Assembly (NCBI GenBank): GCA_013306675.1 | Contig: JABLUY010000031.1 | Location: forward strand, 124,001 to 188,000 | From: Thraustochytrium sp. TN22 | Taxonomy: Eukaryota > Sar > Bigyra > Thraustochytrida > Thraustochytriidae | Reading direction: 5' to 3' | DNA: 64,000 bases | Part shown: positions 45,701 to 54,329 of the stretch, piece by piece | Layout of the letters: each line of letters opens with the position of its first letter | Position numbering within the stretch: position 1 is the first letter of the stretch | Notes under the pieces: model-generated | What the model was told of the DNA's origin: nothing | The model's database searches: none | What the model saw: the letters and a program-made list of their open reading frames with translations, nothing else | Program-made: the position numbers and the translations under genes

Positions 45701-48700
45701 TGCCGTCGAGGCCGAACTCGAGGCTCTGCGCAGCGAGATCGCCGCGAAGAACGAGGCCATCAAGGACCTCGAGGCCCTGCACAATGAAATCTCTGCCAAG
45801 GAGGAGAGCACCAAGGACATGGAGTCGGAGCTCGAAACCCTGCGCAAGGAGATCACTGTCAAGGACGAGAGCATCAAGATCATGGATGCTGAGCTCGAGG
45901 CCCTGCGCAGCGAAAACAGTGCCAAGACAGAGCTCGAGTCTGATCTCGAGGCGCTGCGCAGCGAAATTAGTGCCAAGGCCGAGCTGGAGTCCGAGCTCGA
46001 GTCTATGCGCAGCGAGATCAAGGCCAAGGCCGAGCTTGAGTCCGAGCTCGAGGCTATGCGCAGCGAGATCAATGTCAAAATTGAGCTTGAGGCCGAGCTC
46101 GAGGCTATGCGAAGCGAAATGAACGCCAAAACCGAGCTTGAGTCTGAGCTCGAGGCCCTGCGCAGCGAGATCAATGCCAAGACCGAGCTCGAGGCCGAGC
46201 TCGAGGCGATGCGAAGCGAGATCAACGCCAAGACCGAGCTCGAGTCTGAGCTCGAGGCCCTGCGCAGCGAGATCAACGCCAAGACCGAGCTCGAGTCCGA
46301 GCTCGAGGCCCTGCGCAGCGAGGTGGCGGTCAAGAACGAGACCGTCAAGGAGCTGGAGGCGCAGCTCGATGCCCTGCGGAACGAGGTGTCCAGCGAGAAT
46401 GAGACGGAGTCCTCGATCGAGACACTCCGCAACGAGCTGGCCGCCAGGGTCGAGTCGCTCGAGGCCCTTCGCAGCGAAATGGCTGCCAAGGACGAGGTGC
46501 TCGTGGAGCTGGAACGTGAAGCCGCCGTCAAGGACGAGGCGCTCGCCGAGGTGGAGGCTACGCGCGAAGCCGTGCGTAACGAGCTCGAGGCGGTACGCCA
46601 GGCTAGCCAGGCCGCAGAAGCCACACAGCGCGAGCTGGAGGGCCGGCTTGCCGCCGTGTCGGAGGAGCTGGAGATGCGCAAGCAAGAGGTCGTGGGCCTG
46701 GTGACGGAGGGCCTGGTGCAGCGCGTGGAGCTGGAGGACACGATGTTGACGGCGGCCGCGGAGGCGGCGCCCTCTGCCCATGCGCAGCGGCAGTTGGAGC
46801 TTTCGCAACAGACGCAGTCCGCGCTGGAGGCCAAGCTGGAGGCGAGCAAGCAAGAGTTCGCGCAGCTTCGCGAGACGACGGACCAGGAGCTTGAGGAGGC
46901 GTACGGCCAGCTGACGGCGCAGGACGAGGCAATGGGCCGCGAGCGCGCGACCAAGAACGCCCTGGAAACGCAGCTGCAGAGCGCGCAGGGCGAGCTGGCG
47001 GCGGCGCGCGAGCAGGCGCAGGAGCTGCGCGAGCAGCTGAAGCGGTCGAGCGAGGCAGTCTCGGAGGCGAACCTGTCTCAGGCGTCGTCGGAGGAGCTGC
47101 AGAAGCGGCTGAGCCAGATGCAGCTCAAGTTCGACCTGACGTCGCAGGAACTGGACAAGGCGACCGGCAAGCTGGAGGAGACCGAGCGTGGTCTTGTGGA
47201 GCTGCGCAACCGCGCGGAGCGCGATGCGGAGGACGCGGCCCGGCAGCTGGAGGACGCCCAAAAGGCGATGGAGCTGGCGCGTGCCACGGAGGACAAGCTG
47301 CGCTGCGAGCTGCGCGAGGCCGGATCGACCTCAGAGCGCGCAGGCGCCGCCAAGGACGACCTCGTGGCGGAGCTGCGTGCGCAGCTGGAGGAGCAGCGCA
47401 GCGAGCTGGAAGCGCGCGTGGCGGAGGTTGAGGCGAGCGCGGGCGCGGCGGCCGGCGGCGTGAGCGCGGAGCAGGCCGAGGCGCTGCGGTCCTCTGTGGC
47501 GGCCTTGGAGCGCAAGGTGGAGGCCCTCAAGGAGGACCTGAGCCAGGAGCGCGAGGCGGGCGAGCACCACCGCGCCCGCGCCGAGGAGCTGGAGGCCAAG
47601 GCGGAGGAGCTGGAAACGAAGCTGGATGCCGCAACGTCCGTGGACCACGAGGACGAGCTGGAGGCCGTGCGCGTGCAGCTCGAGGCCGCCCAGGCCAAGG
47701 CTCTCGAGGCGACCCGTGAGGCAGAGGAGGCGCGCGCGCGCCTCGCGAAGCAGCGCGAGAACGTGCAGATGCTCGAGAAGGAGTGCGAGGTGCAGGCGGA
47801 GGCAGCCGGCAAGGCGAGCGCGGAGCGCGAGGCGGCGGAGGCCAAGGCGCAGGCGCTGGAAGCTTCGGCCGCAGCGGCGCGCGAGGAACTGGAGGACCTG
47901 CAGGCGAAGAACAAGGAGCTCGTGGAGCAGCTCACGGAGCTGCACTTTGCTGCGACGGCGGGCGACGAGAGCAAGGCGGCCGTGGCGGAGCTGGAGCAGG
48001 AGGTGGCGCGCGTCAAGGCGGAGTCCGCGAGGCACGCCGCGGAGCTTGCCGCGGCTGCGGAGCAGAAGCTGGCGGCGGCCCGCGAGCAGCTGGCGGGCGT
48101 GGAGCAGCAGCTGGAGCAGGCTGGCGAGCAGCTGGCGGGCGCCGAGGCGGTGCGCGCGGAGCTTGCGCAGGCCAAGCGCGAGCTAGCTGCCGCAGTGCAG
48201 CGGCAGGAGACGGTCGCCGCGGACGGGAACGAGGTGGTCCGCGGGCTGCAGGCGGAGCTGGCCAAGAGCAAAGCGCGCATTGAGAAGCTGGAGAAGGTGA
48301 AGTTCACGCAGGAGCTGGCGGACAAGTACGCCAAGGCGCGCGCGGACCAGAAGGAGCTGCGCCAGCTGAAGATCAAGTACGCCGAGGTGAAGGCGTCGAA
48401 CGAGTCGCTGCGCGAGGCGCAGGAGAAGCTGCGCGAGCGCATCCGGCAGGAGGCGCCGGCGCGTGGCGTGGCGAGCGCCGTGCGCCGCAGCGCGAAGCTC
48501 TTCGGCATCCACGAGGACATTGAGCCGGCGGAGTTTGTGGACATGGTGGCGAAGCGGCTGGTGACGACCATGAGCGAGCGCGACCAGTACGAGGCCGAGG
48601 TGCGCGCCCTGGAGCGGCAGGACTCGGAGGCGGACGAGCGGCTGGATGCGCTGCGCAGCAAGTTCATGGCGAGCCAGAAGGAGCGCGCCGCGCTGCAGGC

Positions 48701-49202
48701 GCAGCTCGAGGAGCTCTCGAGTGCCACCTCCAAGGCGGACGAGTCGGCGGTGCGGCGTGAGGACGCGCTGCGCGAGGCGAACAAGGCGCTGGAGGCGCGC
48801 GTGGCGGCGCTGGAGGCCTCGCAGCGTGACACGGCCGACGACGCCGGCCGCTTCAAGGCGGACCTGGAGGCGCAGATCGAGGAGCAAAAGAGCAACATCC
48901 GCTTTCTTGAGAAGGAGAACCTGGACCTCATGGTGGAGGTGCGCAAGCTGCGTGAACGCGCTGCGCAGGAGCCTCGGCACACGCTGCCGCCCGCGCCGCC
49001 CAGCGCGCAGTCCACGCGTCGCGGCAAGACCCCGCTGGCCGGCATCGAGGCCAACACGCTGTCCTCGCCGGCGGGCAGCGTCCTTTCGCGCAAGACCAAG
49101 GCGAGCGCCGCCAGCAGCACGGCGCGCAACAACGCGGCGGCTGCTGCCTCGCGTGAGAACCAGCCCCTCAACGACAACACGGCCGAGTGCGCGCAGCAAT
49201 AA
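42789..49202 (+). CDS. Large kinesin with N-terminal motor and long coiled coil (CENP-E/kinesin-7-like)
   Basis: Predicted 2137-aa plus-end-type motor. The motor domain is about residues 8-360: SISVSVRVRPLN, P-loop AYGQTASGKT (91-98 core), switch I LKSSRSHT (about 201-206), switch II VDLAGSE (271-276), NINRSLLSLSRVI, and STLSFASRAKQI leading to the neck (TRAVVNEVLDG). An acidic insert (about 230-256, DEDAEDEDDLDEDLD) interrupts the motor before the switch II strand. The rest, from about 385 to 2050, is almost unbroken coiled coil. It includes eight or so 17-residue repeats (ELESELEALRSEINAKT) at DNA 45918-46330. A basic Ser/Thr/Pro tail ends the protein. The motor and neck and the very long stalk resemble kinesin-7/CENP-E; a kinetochore role is inference. 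The ATG at 42789 (GCGCAATGG) begins just before the motor. Confidence 0.9.
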   Translation: MAEEEGIEESISVSVRVRPLNSKEEKANCQQAWKVVDGKSIYPTSEGQSGGHTFDNVFDPATSTRQVYDRVANGLVSSVLQGMNGTVFAYGQTASGKTYTMQGEPGKPGILELAASQIFEEIARKQHYQFLMHVSYIEIFNEQVKDLLSESDTNLRIREDRDKGFFVDNLEMKSIVSVEELLQAKEEGERRRHVGETNMNLKSSRSHTIFTLKIEMRDTRAMAALANKAGAEDEDAEDEDDLDEDLDGSRRASSEHDYRYGILVGKLNLVDLAGSENARATGAEGGRLKEGGNINRSLLSLSRVISVLANSKSKAGGFINWRDSKLTQILQPSLAGNCRTAIVCCITPASRYVEESRSTLSFASRAKQIRTRAVVNEVLDGEGEMRKLKRTIQELRDALASQQAANAEQSDLQNKIRSLKRLLILGGGVAAGTADSDEEEEAAALAAAAGGDVQAAVCQNIMKKARRKRKHRETWCPGDFGTKLGALSRGSAAAAAGAAADAAPGIASSPAGKHRRSSASSSTSSSSSSSSSSSSASDAGDAIETREAATDAERPDLNDGTAQTEEDAELAALRAELAALREDADDLRKERDLHQAEASSLAQTLEETRDQYKASKEQIRGLLEERSLQCTDLTDEVSSLKEALTAKEREIDVLQQSARQMKEDEAALLESMAQEQAASRAKLDKAAEEAEGSAADVQRLEESLREEEARVAELRARLENLEASQDEASSALESSGKATEAKLKEALAEQDFLRARIERMDDVLIQAELDKESSLTALSTAQEDLKEVQAKLAAVRAKLVESAGLDSDSGADEVELVNAVRDALQAQVDRLQQELAADSEQGAEVEALRAEVAAKSEELEILRAEMAAKAEEASAGRAEIGAKLEETLQELETLRAEIVSKDEDLDGLRSEIAGKEEITEELEALRTELAAKGETVSELEALRNERDAELAALRSEIAAKEEEAQGGATEVAVEAELEALRSEIAAKNEAIKDLEALHNEISAKEESTKDMESELETLRKEITVKDESIKIMDAELEALRSENSAKTELESDLEALRSEISAKAELESELESMRSEIKAKAELESELEAMRSEINVKIELEAELEAMRSEMNAKTELESELEALRSEINAKTELEAELEAMRSEINAKTELESELEALRSEINAKTELESELEALRSEVAVKNETVKELEAQLDALRNEVSSENETESSIETLRNELAARVESLEALRSEMAAKDEVLVELEREAAVKDEALAEVEATREAVRNELEAVRQASQAAEATQRELEGRLAAVSEELEMRKQEVVGLVTEGLVQRVELEDTMLTAAAEAAPSAHAQRQLELSQQTQSALEAKLEASKQEFAQLRETTDQELEEAYGQLTAQDEAMGRERATKNALETQLQSAQGELAAAREQAQELREQLKRSSEAVSEANLSQASSEELQKRLSQMQLKFDLTSQELDKATGKLEETERGLVELRNRAERDAEDAARQLEDAQKAMELARATEDKLRCELREAGSTSERAGAAKDDLVAELRAQLEEQRSELEARVAEVEASAGAAAGGVSAEQAEALRSSVAALERKVEALKEDLSQEREAGEHHRARAEELEAKAEELETKLDAATSVDHEDELEAVRVQLEAAQAKALEATREAEEARARLAKQRENVQMLEKECEVQAEAAGKASAEREAAEAKAQALEASAAAAREELEDLQAKNKELVEQLTELHFAATAGDESKAAVAELEQEVARVKAESARHAAELAAAAEQKLAAAREQLAGVEQQLEQAGEQLAGAEAVRAELAQAKRELAAAVQRQETVAADGNEVVRGLQAELAKSKARIEKLEKVKFTQELADKYAKARADQKELRQLKIKYAEVKASNESLREAQEKLRERIRQEAPARGVASAVRRSAKLFGIHEDIEPAEFVDMVAKRLVTTMSERDQYEAEVRALERQDSEADERLDALRSKFMASQKERAALQAQLEELSSATSKADESAVRREDALREANKALEARVAALEASQRDTADDAGRFKADLEAQIEEQKSNIRFLEKENLDLMVEVRKLRERAAQEPRHTLPPAPPSAQSTRRGKTPLAGIEANTLSSPAGSVLSRKTKASAASSTARNNAAAAASRENQPLNDNTAECAQQ
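45918..46330 (+). repeat. 51-bp coding tandem repeats in the kinesin stalk
   Basis: About eight copies of a 17-codon unit with consensus ELESELEALRSEINAKT. GCCAAG landmarks at 45921, 45972 and 46023 show the exact 51-bp step. Confidence 0.95.
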
Positions 49203-49700
49203 GAGTCATCCACGTCGCCTCGCACGGTACCAGACTCAAGTAGAACCATGACATGCCCCTGCGTCTGATGATGCTGATGATGAAACCAAACCAAACGATT
49301 TGACTCTCGATGAGATGAGCCAAAAGGCCGGGCCGGGCAACGGAAGCCAAAGAAGACGATGATGATGGAGCCAAGGAAGAAGGGCTAAAGAAGACGATGA
49401 TGATGGAGCCAAGGAACTAGGGCCAAAGTGGACGATGATAAAGCCAAAAAACAAGATGATGGACCCAACGAACACGATGATGAAGCCAAGCAACATGATG
49501 ATGAAGTCAAAGAGATGACGAAGCCAAGCAACATGATGGTTCACTTCTCTCTGAGAGACTCCGCGCGGTGATGAACGCAGGTTTGTCTGTTCTGTCATGA
49601 GGGACACGCCGGCCAGAAGGAGCAAGGACGACTCGAACGTCGCTGTCAGCCAGCCGCACGCCACCAAGCCCAAAGCCGGAACCCGAGCGAGACGGCGAGC
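49203..49700. other. Intergenic region with degenerate minisatellite
   Basis: It lies between the kinesin stop and the THUMP-protein start. About 49345-49545 consists of degenerate repeats around GACGATGATGATGGAGCCAA, described separately. No gene is seen. Confidence 0.6.
49345..49545. repeat. Degenerate minisatellite downstream of the kinesin gene
   Basis: Units such as AAGACGATGATGATGGAGCC and variants (AACACGATGATGAAGCCAAG, AACATGATGATGAAG) recur at roughly 30-40 bp spacing. The sequence is unusually A/G-rich for this window. Confidence 0.8.
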
Positions 49701-50733
49701 ATGGCAGACGAGACGGGCGGCGCGCGGCGCAAACGACAGTGGCACAAGCACAAGGGCGCCAGCCAGCAAGCCTGCAAGCGCGCGCAGCGCAGCAGCGAGG
49801 ACGGCGGCGGTGCCGATGGCGGCCATGGCCGCCACGGCGACCCTGGCCAGGGCGACGGCAGCGGCGGGGACGCGGGCGCCAAGCCGGGGCGCGTGCGGCC
49901 GGCGACGCTGTCGGAGGTCAAGGGCGCGCCGGCGTTCTTCGTGATGTGCTCCTCGGGCCAGGAGAAGCGCACGCTGGGCCGCGTGCGCGACTGGATTGAG
50001 GACGTGCTCGTCAAGGACCAGGACGAGAAGGTGGAGGACAAGGGCCAGGGGATGCAACCGGCCACGAGCAGCAAGGGCGTGGTGAATGTGGAAGAGGAGC
50101 TCGCCGCGGAGCTGGCGGCATTTCGCACGGAACTGCCGACGCTGCAGAGCGTGCAGGTAGTACGTTGAGCCCAGAGATTGAGGCGCGCGGAACCACTGAC
50201 CGGGACGTGTGACGCGACAGCCGTCAGGATCGCGCGGGTTCGGGATGCTCAAGGTGAACAAGGCGTCCGTAGACGCGGTCAAGGTGGTCGAGACAATGCT
50301 CCGCGAGTGTGTAGCATCCAGGTCGAACCGCGTGCCGACGTGCGTGCGCATCGTGCCGGCGCAGACGTGCTGCCACTCGCGCGAGGAGGACATTCGGGCC
50401 GCGTGCAAGCCACTGCTCGAGCGCTACTTCGCGGGCCGCGAGGCAGCACCGCGTACCTTCGCAGTGCAGTTGAAACGGCGGTTCTGCGAGCACCTGGACC
50501 GTGATGCGACGATCCGCAGCCTTGCAGAGCTGGTCCTCGCTACGGCGCCCAAGGATGCCGTCTCGGGCGAGGCACTGCTAAAAGTAGACCTCAAGGCGCC
50601 AGACTTTACCCTGGTCATTGAGACCTGCATGGGTCTGGCCGGCGTCGCCGTCATCGAGGGTCTGGACCGGCCACCCTTGCACAAGCTGAATTTCGAGGTG
50701 GCCGCCCAGGCGAAGCCGGATCCGGCCGCTTGA
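49701..50733 (+). CDS. THUMP-domain protein, TAN1/THUMPD1 family
   Basis: Predicted 323-aa tRNA-binding adaptor that in yeast and human supports N4-acetylation of cytidine 12 in tRNA-Ser and tRNA-Leu, together with the Kre33/NAT10 acetyltransferase. Two exons: 49701-50159 and 50221-50733. The N-terminus is basic and Gly-rich. GAPAFFVMCSSGQEKRTLGRV matches the conserved start (GFLITCNMNERKC). Then ELAAFRTELPTLQSVQ (FQSVESG in human), MLKVNKASVDAVKVVETML and CVRIVPAQTCCHSREEDI follow. The THUMP core ends with FAVQLKRRFCEHLDRD and KVDLKAPDFTLVIETCMGLAGVAVI. The donor is drawn at GTACGT (50160); GTAGTA three bases earlier is equally in frame. The ATG at 49701 is in good context. Confidence 0.87.
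50160..50220 (+). other. Spliceosomal intron of the THUMP-protein gene
   Basis: 61-nt intron with donor GTACGTTGAG and acceptor GCGACAG. A CACTGAC sequence upstream of the acceptor could be the branch site. An alternative donor lies three bases earlier. Splicing links TLQSVQ to SGSRGFGMLKV in frame. Confidence 0.8.
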
Positions 50734-50975
50734 CGTTTTGCTCCGGCGGCGCGGGATGATCCTGGGCCGTGGCTCTGTCTGTCGCTCCTGCCTCCTGCCA
50801 AGGTTCGTCCTAGCCTAGTCCGGTCCGCGCCGTGATGCGTGGTGGCACGAGTTGGACCGGCGCCATCATGGCCGGGCCGCCGAGCACTGAATGTGCACTG
50901 TGCCGGTCAAGCGACTTCGGAAAATAACAAAAGATCTCAGGCTGCGAGCCGCGCGCGTGTTTTTGGGTCTCCTCA

Positions 50976-51401
50976 TCAAGGTTGCACGCGCTCGTCGCGC
51001 AGATAGAGGTGCACCTGGTCCCTTCCAATGGGAACAGGCGCGGCGTCCAGGTAAGCGAAGGTCTCGTCGCCGGTTCTGCGCAGGGTGAAGACGAGGCCCT
51101 TGCCGTCCGTGGCGAGGGGCGGTGCCGTGCGCTTCCGTTTGGCGCCAACGTTGGCGACGGTGCTGTTGCCGGCGTCGCTGGCCAGCTGCTTGCCGTTCTG
51201 CGCCTTGGCCGTGGCGGCAGGCGCCCCCGATTCGGCGCGCGACTTGAGCTTTTTGGCACGTGGCGGGGCGTCCTTGGCGGCCTGCTGGTGCTGCTGCTTT
51301 TGCCGCGGTGGAGGCGGCGGCGAGGGCGAAGGCGACGGCGACGCCTGTTTGTTTTTGTCTTGTTGCGGCTGCTGCTGCTGTTGCTCATGTTGCTGTTGTT
51401 G

Positions 51402-51436
<35 letters not shown>

Positions 51437-53753
51437 TGAGCTGCTGCTTGGAGGGCGTGTGCGCGGCGACAGTCTTCATGAGCATGTACTCAACAACGTC
51501 AACGATCTCGGGGCGTACGCGCGTGGGCGCGGAGCGCATGGACTTGAGCAGGTCAGCCTCGCGGTTGACGAAGGCGAGCTTTTGGCGCTTGCGGTCGTGG
51601 AAATCGCGGCGCGCGGCCTCGACGTAATCGAGCGCCAAATTGCAGGCGGCCTGGATGCGCTTGTTGCTGGCAGCAAAGTTTGGCGAGGGCGGCGTGGCAT
51701 CCAAAGGCTCAGCGGCCTTTTGGGCGGCTTTGGTGTTGTTCTTGTTCTTGTTGTTGGCAGTCTTGGATGACTTTTTCTTGGCATCATCGGCCGTCTTTTC
51801 AGATGGTTTTGCCTTGGCATCATTCGTCGCCTTGGATGAGGAGGAGGAGGAGGAGGAGGAGGAGGAGGAGGAGGAGGACGTGGAGGAGGCGGGTAGTGGT
51901 TCCTGCGGCTTGGCCGAGTCCTGTACCGGTTTGGGCTTGGGCTTGGGCTTGGCATTGGGCTTGGGCTTGGGCTTGGGATTGTCGGGTGCTTGGGTGTGCG
52001 GTTTGGGCTGAGCAGCAGCGGCCTGGTCTGGCTTGAGCTTCTTGGCCTTGGCGGTGGAGGCAGATGCGGAGGGACGCGCGGGCTTGCGCGGCCTGCGCAG
52101 CGCCTTCTTGCGCAGCGCAAGCTTGTGCTCACAGTCAAAGGAGAAGCAGAGCTCACAGCGGCCGAAGAGGTGGCGAAAGACGTCATCGACCTCCTTGCTA
52201 TCGGGCAGCACGGGGTCGAGGAGCGCGGGATCGGCTTGCGCGCTCGCCTTGACGCGCGAGCGCAGCTCGGAGATGAGCCACTGGGTGTCGGCGGCGACGA
52301 GGCGCGAGGCGTCGTCGTCGAGCGAGCCGGAGAGCGGCGTGCGGCAAGGTAGACTGTTGGATACGTGGCGCATGTAGGCGAAGTCGAGGTCGATCTGGGA
52401 CGGGTGCGCACCAAGCTTGAAGCGCATGACGCCGCGCGGGAAAGCGCGCTCGTCGGCGGGCTTGCAGGGCTCGGCACGGAGCAGCTTGCAGGGCTCGGTG
52501 GTTGAGAGCGTGAGCGTGAAGGTGGGCATGCGCAGTTCGTCCGTATCTTGCGGCCAAGCAGCGAGGTCCGGGTTTCGGGCCAGCAGCTTGTGCAAACGCC
52601 CGGCTTCGGGCGTCTTGACGTGCGGCGGCGGCGGCCGGTCCGAGGTGGCGGCGGCGACGGTTTGCGAGGCCGCCGCGGCCTCGGCGTCCACGAACGAGGA
52701 CGAGGACGGCGTCCTGGCCCTGGCGGCCTTGGACCGACTAGACTTGCTGGGCGGCTTGCGCGGCGTCACGGCGTCCATGTCGGTGGCGGCGGCGGTGGAG
52801 GAGGCAATCGACGACGAGGAGGAGGAGGAGGACGAGGAGGAAGAAGCCGAGGTGGACGATGAGAACAGAGACGAAGAAGTGGAGCCTGGAGCGGTGAGCG
52901 AGTGAAAAGCAGGCGCGGCGCGCACGTGTTCAAGGCGGACGGCGACGTCGCGCCAGAGGTCGGCGCAGGTGTACGTGTTGACGGAGCGCACGGCATCGCG
53001 CGTAATGCAGTCTTCAAAGTTGCCGGGCTCGGTGAGCACAGGCAGCACCGCGGCGGTCATGGCGCCCTTGCCCTTGCCCTTGCTGCGCATGTTGACAAAG
53101 GGGCGGCGGAAGTTGTCCTCGACGAGGTCGTCCTCGGGCGACACGTGGGCGTGCATGGCGCACATGGTGGGCTTGTTGGATGCCACGGGCAGCATGGTGA
53201 AGATGGCGCCGGCGCGCTGACCGCAGCGCACGTGGTAGACCACGTCGCAGCCGCGCACGGAGCAGGTGAGGCAGACGCCGGACTCACGCGTGCAAAAGGA
53301 GCACTGGAGCTTGGCGCGGCGTCGGAGCGCCGGCAAGGCGAGCCCGTGCAGATCGGAGCCTTGCACGGAGACTTCAGGGATGGCGAGCGCGCAGGCGGGG
53401 TGGACCCAGCGCTTGCCGTCGTGTTCGAGCTGGCGCATGGCGCCGTCGCGGCCCTCGCAGAGGGCGCAGGCCAGCTCGTTGCGCGGCACGCGGTCGTGGC
53501 CGCTCTCGATGAGTCCGTCTTTGGCGGCCTGCGCGGCGCTGCAGGCCTCGCAGAACCAGGCATCCTCTGGAATGACTGGAACGTCGTAGCACTGCTGGTG
53601 CACGGCGAGGTTGCAGCCCGGGCCCTCGCAGAAGACGATCATGTTGCCGTCGGTCCATGAGCCGACGCCGCAGACGTCGCAGGCGTCGTCCTCTTCCTCC
53701 ACCTCTTCCTGCTGTTGCTGCTGTTGCTGCTGTTGCTGCTGTTGTTGTTGTTG

Positions 53754-53802
<49 letters not shown>

Positions 53803-53978
53803 GCCACCGCCGCGTTCTCTGGCTCGGCAGGCTGCTCTTGGTGCTCATGAGCGGCGGCGGTGGCGGCCAGGGCTGTGGCCTCCTCCGCCTCCGCCGTTGC
53901 CGCCGCCTCGCTCGCGCCGGCGGCGGCGGTGGAGGAGGATGGTGCGGCAGCGCCTGCGCCTGCGGCTTCGGCCGTCAT
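50976..53978 (-). CDS. PHD-finger chromatin protein with extended PHD and polyQ
   Basis: Predicted 1000-aa protein. After an Ala/Glu-rich start comes a Gln tract of about 30 residues and an acidic stretch. A PHD finger follows (CDVCGVGSWTDGNMIVFCEGPGCNLAVHQQCYDV...WFCEAC, DNA about 53545-53685). An extended PHD comes next (LACALCEGRDGAMRQLEHDGKRWVHPACALAIPEV...CSFCTRESGVCLTC...YHVRCGQRAG...MCAMHAH, about 53135-53480). This PHD plus zinc-knuckle plus ePHD order is that of BRPF/JADE/AF10-type histone readers; it binds chromatin by inference. The middle has Ser tracts. The region FRHLFGRCELCFSFDCEHKLALRKK carries a further Cys/His cluster. Lys/Pro- and Gln-rich sequence precedes the end. The ATG at 53978 is chosen; the frame is open upstream from a GTG only. 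Confidence 0.85.
53710..53801. repeat. CTG/TTG repeat encoding polyglutamine (minus strand)
   Basis: About 30 consecutive CTG or TTG triplets on the plus strand, read as CAG/CAA in the PHD-finger gene. A second Gln-encoding tract of the same gene lies near 51360-51450. Confidence 0.95.
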
Positions 53979-54232
53979 GTTGCGCCCGCGCCCGCGCGCG
54001 CTCGCTGCCGCGCGGCGCTCTTGGCGGCAAAGCTGGTCTGGTCGCCGTGGGCGGCGGCACGGCTCTTGTTCTTGAAGACTGTGCTGCTGCTGGTGGTCGT
54101 CACCCACCAGGAGGCAGGCACAGGGGACGACAAGCCGAGTAAAGCGCGGTGCGAGGAAGCTGGCAGCGAGAAGAAAAAATGAACATCATGTCAGTCAGGG
54201 GTCAGGAGAGGAAATGAAAACAAGGGTTGGTA

Positions 54233-54294
54233 TCAGGCGCGAGGGATGAACTGCTGCAGGCCCAAGGCAGCGGCGAGGAGTAGGCTTCCGGTGG

Positions 54295-54329
<35 letters not shown>

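Noticed and set aside
53979-54107. N-terminal extension of the PHD-finger protein to 54107
   Set aside because: The extension begins with GTG and has no ATG; the start at 53978 is preferred.
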